DNA from: Rhyacichthys aspro
Taxonomy: Eukaryota; Chordata; Actinopteri; Gobiiformes; Rhyacichthyidae
Length of the DNA: 64,000 nucleotides
Assembly (NCBI GenBank): GCA_036850595.1
Contig: CM072154.1
Span: forward strand, 16,437,330 to 16,501,329
Direction of reading: 5' to 3'
Translations under genes and position numbers: made by a program
Notes under the pieces: model-generated
Database searches by the model: none
What the model saw: the letters and a program-made list of their open reading frames with translations, nothing else
What the model was told of the DNA's origin: nothing
Shown: positions 50,970 to 64,000 of the stretch, piece after piece
How positions within the stretch are numbered: the stretch's first letter is position 1
Layout of the letters: each line of letters begins with the position of its first letter

Positions 50970-53900
50970 GTAAGACCACATAGTCACACTGACACAACCC
51001 ATTTTGTGACCCCAGACCGAGAAACCTAGTCTAAACATTGGCCTCACCAAACCAGTCCAAGTTGATAAAACCCTGCCTGAAACACAAACTTTGATTCTTT
51101 GTGTAGTGACATGTAAGCCCTGCCTGCTCAGTCACTTTAGTTGTACCACAATCTGTGAACCACGACCAAAAGCAGAAATGATTTTCCTTGATTAGATGTT
51201 CTCATGCATCTTCACTTGCCTTGGCTACAGCAACAATTTGTGAATGCAAATCCATCTTGAAACTGAGACCCATCTGCCGTATCTGATGATGATGATTAGT
51301 CAGTAATAACCCAAGTAAAGCTATCAGATTGGAGTCACCTGCACTAAACAGTGGAGTTTTCCTCTTATTAAACTCTACCCTGTATACCCTCTATTACCAC
51401 TGATAGCAGTAAATGACTGTTCATAATGTAGTACTTAAGTTTGTGAGGCAACAACATGTTTAGTGTGTACACTTTCCAGATGGAGCGAGAAAACATAGCA
51501 GTTGCTTTGCCTTCCCCTCTTAACCGCTAACACTGTTCAGATTTTGCTGTGAAAGAAAGCCTTGCGTGCATTGCCATTTTCCTTGAGTGAGATGGAACAA
51601 AAGGAGCTTTGTAGCTGGCTCTAGTTTTGCAAGTGTGTATATAGTGGAGGTTTGGTGCTGTGTACCATGTGGTCGGGCCGCTAACTGTTAAAAGAACAGG
51701 GGCCAGAGTGGGAGGGGGGCTGCTCCAGTGGAAGTGATGCTTATCTCTAATGGTCTTACTGAGATGGGGTATGCTGCTGAGGTTAATGCAGCCAAATATT
51801 ATTACAGTGCAAGGCTTATGGTCATGAGAAAGTCAAGAAATGCATTATTCATAAATGTGTGGTGGGGTAATGACTGAAAAAAACAGGATTGTTTTTTTCG
51901 TTTCTAGACAAGCTCCTTTATCCAATTGTTGTTGCATAGGCCAGTTTCCTCTTGATGGGAAATTGGATGGAAAATCAATGAAAGGCATAAGAAACACAAG
52001 AAGAAGACACAGAGTTTCCCTTGTCCAGAGTAAATGCTTGGCAGATGAGTGGTACAATACCTTTACCATATCTTTTTATCTGTTCCACTTCACAGCTTGT
52101 AAAATGAAGTGTACTTGAGCCATTTGCATTATGTCATAATGTTTAGTCATTGACCTTGTCCTTTTTGACTAATGATCTCTGGAAGTATTTTAAACCCCTG
52201 CTACATGCATAACTGGTTCTAAATTGTGCAACAAATTTTAAAGATGTATCTTTCTAAATGTTCCTACTTAAATAATGTTACTATTGATATATTTATTGAA
52301 GTGCATCTGTAAAGAGAACCAAGACATTTGGTCTGTGCTGGAGGGCCGGGGGTCACAGTGTTGTTTCTATCTCTCACATATGTTTAGGAGAGAGAAAGAG
52401 GAGAGGCCCCTTCACTCTTTAAAGGCTGCTTCATGGGGCCATAAGGGCCATCTGGTCTGTGTTAGGAACAAGATGTCTGCTAGAGGCTTCACTGAAACCA
52501 CTGCCAGCCTCCACCAATTCAGATGTTCCTTTTTATTCTTCTCTTTTATCAGTTCTAGATTGTTTTGCTCATATGCACTGGGTTTCTATTACTTCAAAAT
52601 GTTTTCTTTTTCCACCTTTAAAATCAAATGTTCCCCTCTTTTCTTCTCTAATGAAATTATTTTCTTCCAAAGTTATTCAAGAGCTGGCCTCACACTTAAA
52701 CTGGACACATTTCTTTTAAATCTCATCATTTTTTATTTCTTCTCAAGTAGTTACACTCAAAGGCATGCAGTGTATTCCCTGATCCCTCCCCCCCAAAAAA
52801 CACACAAAAACACACTCTGTGTCTCTTTTGATACACTATGACCAGTGATGGATGATGATGTGTGTTCACACATTCAAGGTAAATACTTGGCAGCAACTGA
52901 CACATGAACAGCTGAAAGTTCTATTTTATCTCATTTGAATTGATTTATTTTATATACAGTCTCATTATTTTATTCAGTATCACAGGATTTAGCTTTTTTA
53001 GGGTAGATTTAAGTGTATTTCAAACCATACAAATTTGTTATATTCTATTTTCAGTTTCGTCCACTTCAAATTTCTTTAAATGCGTATTGAACCACATAGA
53101 AGCCACAGATTTAAACAGGCCTTAGCTACATTTTAATTGGCATTAAATGGACTTTATACTACCGGACCACAGGACTGACCTGAGAGGCACAGATTTTGGT
53201 TCGGTTTGATTTCTGAAGTGTTCAACATGTGTAAAAAGACAAAAGACATGTATTTATACTCACATGTGTTAGAACACATTTTGGATGAGATAGTCAGAGA
53301 TTGTGCCATTCAAGTAGAAAATGGGCCAGTCCCAAAGGACTCTGAACTGAACTGTCTGCTTGTGACCTTAAATGGCCACACAGCTGCCTCAAACCTCCCC
53401 ATATTGAACTGTAAAGAATGGAAATAAATGATCAATGCAATATTCCACATATATGGTAATATATGGTAGATCTAATAAGCATAGCCTTCCTTCTTAAATC
53501 CAGTTAATGTGACACACAGAAATGGAGTATGTTTTAATGAAATGATAAGCCTGGCTTTGCTTCTGTTCTGTTTGTAATGGAAAACGTTCTTAATATAGCA
53601 TTTGGAGTCTGTTGTGAACAAAAGCCATATCAGGATGCCTTAGACGCTGTCCCATGTGTCTGCCACTGTACTCTACACCTGAAACATCCTAATAATCATC
53701 AGGTCAGTGTGTTTGACTGTGCAGTGTGCAGGAGGATTCATATTTAGTGGAGAGGGTCACTAAATGTAGCAGGTCACTCAGGTCATCACAGGTCACTGTT
53801 CCTCAGAACATCTGGCATTTATAGTGACCCAGTCTGTGAGCAGTGAGCACATGGACCACATAAACATAGAGTCAGTGGACATTTGGTGTTTTACTGTTTT

Positions 53901-56412
53901 ATACTATGAATAGAGAGAGTGCATGTTTCATCTTTGTTATTTAAAATAATTGATGCAAACACAATTTATGCTAAACTATTAAGTCATATAATTTCTTTCT
54001 CTATTATGAATTAGACATTCTGAATATTTATTTCAAACTAATCATCCAGCCCTAACAGATGTCATTTAGTCACGTTTAGAGAGGAATGGACTTTTTACTA
54101 TTCAAATGGAACACTTGCAGAAAGGCTTAAATCTTAGCCGCCGTTTTTCATTCTTTCTCTTTGCAGAACAGTGAGAGCTTTACTAATCAAAGTTAAATCA
54201 AAGTTAAATCAGAAGTGTTTCTCCAAGTGGGTTTGCTTTGGTTTAATTAACATTTTAGCTTGGGCCTAATCCTCGCCCACAGTCCTCCGCTGTGCCAGAA
54301 TCTCAGTGCCTGCATGCTAATATCAGAATGAAGTCCCCAGGAAGATAAGGCTGTGGATTAGAAAAAATGTCTTGCTAAGTAACACAAACCAGGAAAAACT
54401 GAGTAAGAGCTGTGTCATATTAAAGAGTCTGGTACCGCAAACCTTGTCTTGTTATGTGTGCTAATTGTGGGTGGTATGTTAGTATCTCTAGAGAAGGAGT
54501 CTCCAGGTGGAATTCCTTTTTCCAGAGAGCTGTGCAGCAGTGAGCGCCGACAGTGGGAGGAACTGCGTGGTACTACACACCCGTCTGTCTCCCGGTAGAC
54601 GCTGGCAGCACAGTCTAATTGGACAAAAACAGCCTCTCTCTGCACACCAGCAGGGCAAAAAAAAAGAAGAGAACAGGACACTTTACACTATGACTTTTAC
54701 CATGTAATGGGACCAGGTCCAAAAAAAACCAAACCTCCCCCTAAGACTGGCTTGTCCAGAATGCCAGTTTGCCTTAATTGGCGCTCTGCTTTGAGATGAA
54801 GGAAAAAGGAAGAGAGGGAGGCAGTGGAAAGAAAAGTGAATCAAGAAGCATATTTTGGCAGGATTTCAGATGGCTGATGGGGTGAGGAGAGGCTAATGTC
54901 AGTGGGGGGTTGGGGAACACACTGCGATGCTGTGTATCTGCTCAAGTGAGAAATACCGTTGCAATTAGCAAGCATGCTTATGTAATATTAACTCATCTTT
55001 CCCGAGTTGAAATCATGACACAATATTATAGATTAGACACATTGCTCCCATAGTCATAGCTTTACCATGCAAGGTGTGCTTTGTGTTTGCTATATTTGTA
55101 CCCACAGAAATCTCATGCAAAGGCCAATTTGTGCTTTAGTTGGTAATTTATATTGGACATGACTGTTTTACTGTGAACATGTCTCTTGAAGTCTTGTATA
55201 CAGAGTTGATTAAGGACACACTGTTTGTCTGTTTGGCTCTGATAAAAGCATAAATCCTTCTGGTGACATACTAAGCCTTAAGAGCTAGTCAAGTGCAAAC
55301 GTGTATATATTTTTTTATCCTCAGTCATTGTAGCGCTCCAGATCTGCCCACATATGCATAAGCATACGTGTGCAGATGAATCATCTCGAGTGCGTCTCGT
55401 GTGGGAGAGCCAGAGAAGGACGGTGTGAGGAAACGCAGAAGGGAGATAAAAGCCAAGAGATGAATGGGTGTTAATGCACGGCTCACCTCACATCCCCTGC
55501 TCCTCCCTATTTGGGAGCAAACAAGCCAAAGAAGGAACATATTTTCCATACTTCTGTTAACATTCACAGCTTTGTAATGTCTCCTGGACCAATATGAGTG
55601 CTCATTTATTTTTAGGCTGTATTCCTCATGGAGAAAGTAAACTTGTGCAATGGGGATGATACACAACATTACTCTCAGTATATGACAATTATGTTTTAAC
55701 TCCTGCCATTTTCTGTCACCCTGATTCCTGTTCCAAACACTGTGCTATTGTTTTTTCAGTCACATCGATAATATGGCAACAGTAAAAAAATAGCTGTTCC
55801 TTTGAAACAGAATGAACAAAGTTAAGTGGTATTTTCAGTATATCTTATGCAACAAGTACAATCGCCTCCTGTTGTCCGACTTGTGGAAGCACACTCCAAG
55901 CAGCTGTTTGCTTAAAAGCACATAAAAGATTCTTGAATTTTGAATGCATCTCAAGAGTTCTTCATCATGTCCCCTCTGTGTCGCTGGTGTTGGTGGTGAA
56001 TGATAGCACATGCCTTGTTCACTCAATTTGTTAAGCTATGCCCTCGCATTCTTCTTCTAGTGTTTTCCTTTTTTGATTCTTTTGAAACACTCTCCTCTGC
56101 TGTCATACCTTTTGTTTCTCATGCTGCTTTGAAACGTACTTCTTTGCTTTGATAGTGTTTGGCAGCCACCGCAGCACCAGACCACTGAAGACATTCTGCA
56201 GCGCTGTTCAGTATTCCTCTGGTGAATTGCACCTTCAATCATTGTCACTTAAAGCAATGATTACAGGCAAGAAAAGGCTGAGTGGTTTGATACGAGCAGA
56301 CTCCACCTCCCTCTGAGAAATGATATTTACTTGACAGCATACGTCAGCTCTTTAGATGCTTGAGTACATCCATCATGTCATCTATGTTTTTACACATATG
56401 TGGGGCAGCAGT
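50970..56412. other. non-coding DNA, probably intron of the unidentified gene
   Basis: No exon with both splice signals and an open phase-compatible frame was found. Several open frames exist (for example 52275-52841) but they are AT-rich, low-complexity and lack splice context. Nothing else recognised. Confidence 0.3.
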
Positions 56413-56609
56413 CTAAGCAGAGAGAGACACGTCATCCAACTCCTCAGCGGTAATATCCTGAAGGTCGTGGTTCAATGAAGGCAACAATTTCTGTAAAAAG
56501 CAGAGAGGAGATCCCTGGTCCCTAAACAGGACTCCCTCTGGCCCCTGGCTGTGCCTAGATATTCTGTCCATAAAAATAATGAACAGGATCAGTGGCAAAG
56601 GGCAGCCCT
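56413..56609 (-). mobile_element. decayed LINE reverse transcriptase fragment (L2/Rex-like)
   Basis: On the minus strand the translation reads stop-GCPLPLILFIIFMDRISRHS, then QGPEGVLFRD and later SLNHDLQ. This is the reverse-transcriptase block of fish non-LTR retrotransposons (GCPLSP, LF, MDRISR, then the FADD catalytic box, then NHDLQ). The FADD box is not readable, and a stop replaces the residue before GCPL, so the copy is dead. Only about 200 bases are recognisable; ends and target-site duplications are not visible. Confidence 0.6.
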
Positions 56610-58560
56610 AGTGGAAGGGTTGAGTTCCCAAATCATCCTAAATGGTAGGGTCCCCCCAAGAAACACAGGTCACAGGTGATGGGCCAGACTAAGAGCAGTT
56701 AGAAAACCCTTTTATGAACTCCTGCAAGCATTTTCTTCCTTAACGTTGCTTAATTAAATGTCACCAAATATTTGTTGTTACATACTGCCTAGTGCTGTCT
56801 GTAACTCTAAGATAAACAGTGAAGTCATACGTGAAAAAGAACAAGTATTACATATCATTTAACAATTCTTGTGTATTTAACTTGTGTGGGTAATGGGAGA
56901 GGCTGCTAGACTGTTTGCTCTGACTGTTTCGTGAAGAGGACCAAAACATCCTGACAGCAGCCTGCCAGCACCCTGTCACAGTGGAGAGAGAAGTGCTGCA
57001 GAGACAGCCATGTCAGCTGTTTGAGCTCTGCACAGTACACCCCAGGGATGTGCAGTGTGTGTCAGTCTCCTCCAGTTTCTGTCAGTGCCCCGGGTGCTAC
57101 CTGAGTGGGTGCTGTGACGCAGCTCGCCTTTGTTGCAGTAATCAGGTGGTGATTTCCGTCCACCAATTGCAAAGGAGATAGCGGTCTGACTCATGAGCTC
57201 AAGCCCTTGAGGCTCTGATTTGTTGTTTGCTGGTCAGAAAATAATTGTTGGACATCCGGAATAGTGGTGTTACAGGCCTTGTTTTTTGTTTTGTGTCTTT
57301 TTCTCGTGAGCTGTTTCCTGGGATAATGCTGCTCCATCTCAGCTCAGTATGAGGCTGATGGGACTACGATGATGAAGGTAGTCCTTAGTACTCAGAACTA
57401 CACAGCATATGGAAAGTACCTCAGGTTTTACTGTTATTATTTAAATGACCCTTTATCACAATCACACCACAGCAAAGTTATAAGAAGAGCTCACTTATGT
57501 GAGCATAAACACCCTTATGCCTGAAGAGGTGTTGACATGTTCCTTCACAGATACAAATATTGATGCATTGATACATCTACTGGCAGTGGTTAAAATGCAA
57601 TGAACAATAGCAAAAATGCAAATTTTGGCATTACATTAACCAATGTTTCCCAGCAGATTAGATTTAACATAAAGCAGCTGTGAAATGTATTAAAATGTAG
57701 TATACTTTATTTTTCACTTGCACTCTAAAAGGTTTACAAAGGCAGCAGCGTTCTGTTCTGGTGGCAGCCTCACTGTTGCTTCAGTCTCTCAGGAGTCCTT
57801 CATTCATCTGAAAGCATCCACAAACACGCCCTCATCCAGGACCAGCCAATTGTGTTGATCTCCCTGTGTATACTGCTATCTATTCATATATATTTAATTG
57901 TGTCTCATATCATATTTTCTTGTCATATTCTTCTCTGTATAGTTCTCCAGCAGTACATTTAGGTGTCCTTGCTAAACCGACATGGACTGATGAATGTATT
58001 GTGTGCCTGAATGACACACACATTGTGAAATTTGAGCTCTACAGCTTGCTTCATGGAAACACAGAGCCAAAAAGGTCACTATGCTGGCAGTGTGATAATA
58101 AATGGACCCAAGAAGGAGCCAATACTATCCTGTGGAGGAAATCCCACCATAAGTAGGGAAACATATGCTTTGACCACCGTGTAGTGTTGTAAATGGCATT
58201 AACACTGTGTGACACTGTGAGCGCCTTACTGGAAACTACATGACACCCTCAACCTAACATGGCCTCTCTTCTGTAAATAGCATTATGTATCATTGCTGTC
58301 CTGGCTGTTACTATTCCCAGTGAGAGTGCTGTATTGGGGGGACTACTCTTAAGGTCTGGCAGTAGGATTTCTGAGATGAGACTTACCCATGTAGAAAAAA
58401 AGATAAGACGCATGAACGAGGCAGGGGACAGACAGAGGGGGGGCAGATAAAAACAGCTGTGTGGAGAGGGGTGGTGGTGGTGGTAGAGTAACAGAGGACA
58501 GGAAGAGAGAATATTAGGGGAGTGGGAACCTTATCCTGGAATAGGCAGCAACTAGAGCTG
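56610..58560. other. non-coding DNA
   Basis: No gene supported. A Cys-rich open frame at 56981-57181 and an open frame at 57866-58156 lack supporting signals (see rejected items). The stretch 58,430-58,660 is purine/pyrimidine-rich and leads into the candidate promoter of the next exon. Confidence 0.3.
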
Positions 58561-59003
58561 CAAACTCCACCCTTCTCCCCCTCCCCTTATGCTCTCTTTC
58601 TCACTCCACTATCTCTCCCTCTCCTCTCACAAGCAAGCTCCCAGTCTGTCATTTGACCAGGCAGTTCACAGAGGCACAGCTCAGCTCCCAAAAGAAAACA
58701 CCGCAAGGAAGAAAGACTGAGCAGGGAAAGGAAGCCAGCGCTCTGAACATTATGATAAGCTCACAGGAATGTCTGCTCGCCTGTTTGTATCACCAGCTGA
58801 AAACATAAAACTGTGGATTTGCTTCTTGCTGCATTCGTGGATTCCACCTAACATTGTGGGCTCTATCTAAGAAGGAGGCTTCGCTTTTGGGAGAGTTGTG
58901 TAAAAGTTGAGAGAAGACACGCAGAAAGAGTCACCAGAAAGAGTGGGAGAGAAGGAAGGCGTGAGCTCTGGGCCATGCCCACCTCTGCCCATGATCCAAC
59001 ATC
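58561..59003 (+). promoter_or_regulatory. promoter and 5' leader of a His/Cys-rich first exon (probable)
   Basis: A pyrimidine-rich block (58,565-58,625) is followed by GC-richer DNA with a GATAAG (58754-58759) and a GGAATG TEAD-type element (58766-58771). There is no TATA box. In the leader an ATG at 58975 opens an 11-codon frame that ends at 59007, overlapping the main ATG; another ATG at 58991 opens a 27-codon frame. Both would lower initiation at the main ATG. Confidence 0.3.
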
Positions 59004-59112
59004 ATGAAAGGGGGCCATTACCATCACCATCGGCATCACCGAGGCTGTGGCTGCCAACACTTGTTCCGTAAAGTCCTGGCCAAGTGCGGCTGCTGCTATG
59101 CACGAGTCAGAG
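59004..59112 (+). CDS. candidate first coding exon, His- and Cys-rich N-terminus, gene unidentified
   Basis: ATG at 59004 opens 36 codons and runs into a donor (CAGAG|GTCAGT) in phase 1. The predicted start is MKGGHYHHHRHHRGCGCQHL, followed by FRKVLAKCGCCYARVR. The histidine cluster could bind metal, and the CGC and CGCC pairs in a basic setting look like palmitoylation sites, as in membrane-anchored alternative N-termini. Phase 1 is the same as for exon C (ends 50969), so this may be an alternative first exon of the same gene, joined to common exons to the right of the window. The downstream intron would exceed 4.8 kb. Confidence 0.35.
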
Positions 59113-62100
59113 GTCAGTCGTGGAAGGTTTTAATAACATGCTTTTCTGTGTTGTCATTGCTTTTGGCTTTATGAAAGTGTAGCCCTAACTCAATAAACCT
59201 AGCATCACCATTCTTCTTCTACTCTTTTAAGTCTGTAGCTTTCCTCTACATTTACTGAGGTGTCCACCCACCTCTCCCTTATCTCCCATCCCATTCCTGT
59301 GAACTAATGATTTAGGTGTCTGCCTCCTGGTTCTTGGTCGATCTCTCTTCCAGCTAAAGCAACAGATGTGTCTGTCTGCATGCAAAAAAACTCCAGAAAG
59401 TTTATTGTCTCATGCATTTTTCTTTAAAAAGGATAAGGAAATGTGAGTATGGGATTTGAAAAGGGTCTTTCAGATGAGTGAGTGTATGTCAGCTTTATAT
59501 GTACGACACGTGGATGGATGAAACACACAGGGAGGCACTCTGAAACATTCCTCGACCCCAAACAGTATGAGCGGAACAAAACAGTCGTAATCCCCACCTC
59601 CCAGTGTCTTTGCCTAACTACTCTATCCTATTTATTGTAATGAAGTGGAGAATAGCCAGTCCATTAGAAAAGTCAGTAAAAGTAGGTGTGAGACATCAAA
59701 CTGGGTCAAGTCCTCCCTGTCATGTGACATTTGTTTAACTTTTCTAACAGACTTACTGTAAAACCTCTCCCAAACTTTTTATTAAGTTTCATGGCCCTAG
59801 ACTTTGCAGCTTCAGAAAAACAACTAGAGTGTCTAGTTTACACCAAGGTGCCATGCTGTGCATTTGTTCACTTACACAATCCCTACATCAAAGGGATAAA
59901 CAGTATGCCGACTCACCCACTGGGGCTCCATACATAGGGGGCCGATGAAGTAGGCTTTCATTTTATTGGCCAGTGTTCGCTGCTACATACCTTACATTCC
60001 TTCTCTTTAATCTCTTATGTAATGGATATTCTACTTTTCCATAGGCCACAGCTCCCCACTACACCTCAACTGTATTGTCACTGCAAACACATTCTTAGAT
60101 CATAATATATAAACATGTGGCATGGAGCAAAAATGAAACATATCTGACAATAAAGGTGTTCTAATAAACACAGAGTGCACTGACATGATTCAGTAATGAT
60201 TCTTGAGAGCAATTTGTCAATATTTAATGTAACAAGAGGCTGTTTGGGGTCTGAGATTAGATGTTTTATTCAGCTTCTTATATTTGGAGTGGAAGCTTCT
60301 TGATGTGCCTTTACAGCACGAGAAGGAGAATGTGAGGACGGTGCCTCCCCTGGAGATCCCACATTAAAGAACTACACTAGTCTTTTAGAGTGACTTAACT
60401 ATTCATGTGAGGTTGGAGGCAACTTAAAAGCTCCTCACAGAGATTGTAAAGCACATTTCTATGTTGCTACCACTGCCTTGCCTCTTATAAAAGTCAAATG
60501 TAAATGAAAATGTGATGCAAGTGAGGTTGCCCTTTTAGTTATTAAAGACTTTTTTTATTTACTCCCATTCATCCTTGCCTTTTCTGTCACTTTCCAGTGA
60601 TAAAGTTCACTTGTCAGACATGGCTTATGACCCATTCTCAAGATTATAGTAACCTGTTAGGGGTGACAACTCAGGTATTGTTGTTGTGTTTACAGGAAAA
60701 ACAGGGAAGAATGTGGGCCTTGTGTTCCAGGGAAAGGACCTCACCACCTCTGGCTAACCCATGATATTAAAGAACAATAGCCCAGCATGAGCTGCCAAAT
60801 TTGTAATCTGACTCGTACATCACTTATATTAATGACTTTCCACTAGTCACTAAAATCAAAGCGTCATGCTTTTTGTTTTAGCTCGCGATACATCTGCACT
60901 ACTCATGGTTTTTAAAAGCTACTCCGTACGAGAGGAAATGATAGTGTACTACATGATTCATTCCCTACTTAAGCATAATAACACACAATGATGACACACA
61001 GTGGAGCATTATGTCACACCACGTGTACACAGCGTTTCCCTTCATTCAGTCTCTATGTTCACATACTGCAGCTTCATTTTGCCCTCATGAAATAAACAGT
61101 CCATGGAGCCCATCAGCATTGTCTTTATCCTCCTCTACTTGAGTGTTTGAGATGAAGGGACTGCACTGCATCAAGAAAACAGTTGAATGAAGTGCTTTTC
61201 TGTTTGGTGGTCTCATCATGGCCACTTTTTAATCAGAGTATAATGGTGTGAGGAGACTCAGCAGCTCTAACCAGTGTGCTGCAGATGAATAGTGCCAGAG
61301 GAAATGACAACATATGAACATGAGGCTTAATCTAAGGCTGCAGTGTGAGGGGAGGGGTAGGATTATCGATCTGAACATCAGGATCGGGGACAGGTGGAGG
61401 GATGGCTGAAATGAAAGAGAAAAGCATTGGCTGGAGCTCTGACGTTCATTCTGAGCTGCACGGCACTTTAGTCGATTGTCTGAGCCAGAGGACTGTTAGT
61501 GAGGCCTGGTTCCCAGCAAACACTGTTGACAAACCATTTAAGAACACATCAGGTATATTTGTCTCTCATATTGCAAGTTGCATTCAAAGTCCCAATGGCA
61601 GAACCTGTGGATTGACTAAACTTGAAAGTGTGTTTGAAGGTAACAAATGTGGCTCATGTCCATTCTGCACAGGCTCCTAATGTTACTTGGATGCTTAAAC
61701 TGATGGGAAATTAGGAGAAACAAATGTATATTAAACAGAATATTTTCCAACATCATTAATTGGTTTCTTTGGCAAGTTACAAAAAATGAGAGTGAATTTT
61801 ATAACTCAAACAATCTGTGCTTTTCTGTTGAATGTGAAGCAGAAACGTGTTTATTCACCAAATCTCAGTATCTTCCTCTCTTAATGCCAGGACGAGTCTC
61901 TTTGCTTGCAGCATCTTTGTTTCCCATTATCGGCCTCTGTCTTATTGTTTCTCAGCGGCAATATGCTGATCTTTAGACACGCATGGTGCATCTATATGTT
62001 GCTCATGAGCATTTGTGTTGGGGGTAGTTTATTTGTGATTGTTAGCGGCTCGTGTTGACTCATGCATGCAACGAGCGAGGATGGCCCCCAGCTATGACAC

Positions 62101-64000
62101 ACACACTCCCCTGCAAACACATATTTACATAGTTAAATAGTAAAGACAGCGGGGGCGCAGGTTTAGAAATGAAGTGAACAATAAATAATGAAAATTTAAA
62201 TGAACAAAGGACTAATTTACATGTTACAATTATATATAAATGAGTGGATGTAGTGTCTGCACCAGAGATGATCTTGTTGTGTGACGGTGATGTGCTTTTG
62301 TCCATTGCTGTCCTAGCCTCATATTTGGCAATGTTGTGCTTTAAGACATGCCTCATTTACTGTGGTTTCCAGGCAATTTGCTATATTCTCCTCGATCAGT
62401 GCAGGAAATGTATTTTGGTCTATGAACTATAGTCGTAGTGCATGATGTGTTCCAGGTCCTAGAGGAGGTAGGGATCTAGAGTGTCGCCCGAGGGCCCTTC
62501 AGTGGTGAGTTTGTTTTAAGACATGGGCTTGCTTCCCAATGGTTTCTTATCTAACCTGTGACCTTAGAAATATAATCTTGATGAGAATAGTCGAGCGTGT
62601 TTTTTTGCAAATACTAGGGAGGAATTACCACAGACAGAAGTATCTTGTTTCTTTTTATGTCTCCGCTGCAGAATTTAGCTTATAAGGCATACTCCAGACA
62701 TTATGGAAAAAGCAGCAAAAATAGCAGAAATAGAAGGTATGCCGGAGAGCTGTTGGCCAGCCTTGTGTTGGAGATATTTTTAAACGTTGCACCCTAGCCC
62801 ACCCTCAACCTCGTCATGTCCTCCTGCCCTCCCACACAGCCCCCTGTCTGCTCTGTGTATGCCACTGATCTCCTCCCTATTGTCGCTGGGACAAAGCACA
62901 CAGATAGTAAAGAGGTAAATAGTTGAGCTTGTGGACCGTGATGTGAGGAGTGGTGGGACACTGAGGGAGAACTCCTAATGTTGCCAGTCTACCACCTCGA
63001 CTAAACAGACTTTTAACATGTTTTTCTTTTTTTTAACCATCTGAATTTGGGGCCAGGTCTAGTCTGATTGGCCAGTTTGGAGTTGTGAACCAAGTGGAGC
63101 ATTAAGATCATTCCTGGGGCATTTTCATCCTCCTCCCTTTCCTTTCATTCGTCTGCCTCGCTTCTCTCTCTGTCGGACCAGCCACTCAGACGGTTATTAA
63201 TTCTCTTCTGCTCCTCTATTTTCGCCATCTCCGCTTTTTTTCTCTCTCTTCACAGTTCATTCTCCTTTACTTTTGCTCTACTAAACGGCCGTGCCCTGAC
63301 ATATTTCCACACATGGACTCTCTTCTCCTCTCGTGTTGGTTCTTTCTTCTCCCTTTTGGTCTTTTTACTCCTGGTCAGGGCTGTGTTTGTAAACGTGCGG
63401 AGGAGAAGAATGAAGGAACAAATTATGAAACACAGGAGTGCATTCCATACCTTGTTTAGAAAGAATTCTCCAACGGCGCAGAGGGGGAGAGGAGCCACGT
63501 CCCCCTGATTCTACCCCCACTTTGAGTCCATATGGGTCTTTTTATGTCTGCAGTCCTAATGGGACGCCCGTGACATTACTTTATACAGAACTACAACACT
63601 GTAAAACCCCTTGGACGTTGTGGCTCTTCCAGCTGTAAGAGAAAGTATTGGGAAAAACTCATAACGTTCAACAAGATTCTTCTATGACCCTCAGGCAGTC
63701 AAATATTCTCTCCACACTCGAACAGATATTGTGTCTCCACTCCTAATAGGAATATGGAGAGTAGTTTTGTCCTGAACAAGACAAAACTGACAGGTGCAGA
63801 TGCTTTTTTTTTTCCAATTTAGAATTAGCTTTTCAAAGAGCTCTTTTGTTTACACTGCATTGTTTTACAAATACCCACAAGAGATGATTTATTTGTGCCT
63901 AACTGTATTAATATTGATGCCCTTCTGTGTTAATGATTGGACTTGTTGTATATCTGCCTCATTTACGTATATTAGTGTGTCTTAGCTGTGTCCTCACTTG
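59113..64000 (+). other. probable intron 1 downstream of the His/Cys-rich exon
   Basis: No further coding exon could be supported up to the window edge. The sequence is AT-rich with scattered conserved-looking GC-richer patches near 62.8-63.3 kb, not resolved further. Confidence 0.3.

Noticed and set aside
52275..52841. 188-codon plus-strand open frame
   Set aside because: AT-rich, low-complexity composition (Phe/Ser/Leu), no splice or promoter context, no family resemblance.
56981..57181. Cys-rich open frame (reads CQCPGCYLSGCCDAARLCC)
   Set aside because: Begins with GTG, lacks a compatible upstream exon and known Cys spacing. The CAG at 56,995-57,000 could be an acceptor, but no phase partner was found.
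57866..58156. 96-codon plus-strand open frame ending WRKSHHK
   Set aside because: No recognisable domain, no promoter or splice context; probably chance.
45679..59112. Assigning the plus-strand exons to fignl2 (synteny) or tns2 (regional neighbour)
   Set aside because: The predicted residues do not match the N-termini I know for either family, so no symbol was given.

Overview
The window is genomic DNA of a ray-finned (teleost-like) fish. The genes are split by many GT-AG introns, often only 70-150 bases long, and the encoded proteins are vertebrate families (KMT2D, two type I TGF-beta-superfamily receptors, ANKRD33). No prokaryotic gene, RNA gene or CRISPR array was seen. All exon boundaries below were read by eye from splice consensus, reading-phase continuity and remembered protein family sequences; none was checked with transcripts.

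Layout. (1) 1-19,063, plus strand: the 3' two thirds of kmt2d, 38 coding exons giving about 3,894 codons from just before the HMG-box part to the SET domain and stop, then a 2.7 kb 3' UTR. (2) 21,441-31,033, minus strand: acvr1b (ALK4), nine coding exons, 498 aa, tail-to-tail with kmt2d. (3) 33,911-37,263, minus strand: acvrl1 (ALK1), nine coding exons, 503 aa, with a probable non-coding first exon near 40.0 kb in a CpG-rich stretch. (4) 43,041-45,121, minus strand: ankrd33, four coding exons, 445 aa, one intron probably of the GC-AG class. (5) 45,630-50,969, plus strand: a TATA box and three phase-compatible exons of a gene I do not recognise, head-to-head with ankrd33. (6) 59,004-59,112, plus strand: a His/Cys-rich candidate first exon whose splice phase equals that of the last exon in (5). 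The rest is intronic or intergenic DNA with one decayed LINE and small simple repeats.

How they relate. KMT2D writes enhancer H3K4 monomethylation. ACVR1B and ACVRL1 are receptor serine/threonine kinases that, by their L45 loops, should feed the SMAD2/3 and SMAD1/5/9 branches respectively. ANKRD33 is a photoreceptor-associated ankyrin protein. The ankrd33-acvrl1-acvr1b order and orientation match what I recall of human 12q13.13; kmt2d directly after acvr1b does not, which implies a rearrangement in one lineage.

The strongest unexplained signal is the plus-strand gene that shares an intergenic region with ankrd33, together with the His/Cys-rich exon downstream. No clearly new biological system was found.
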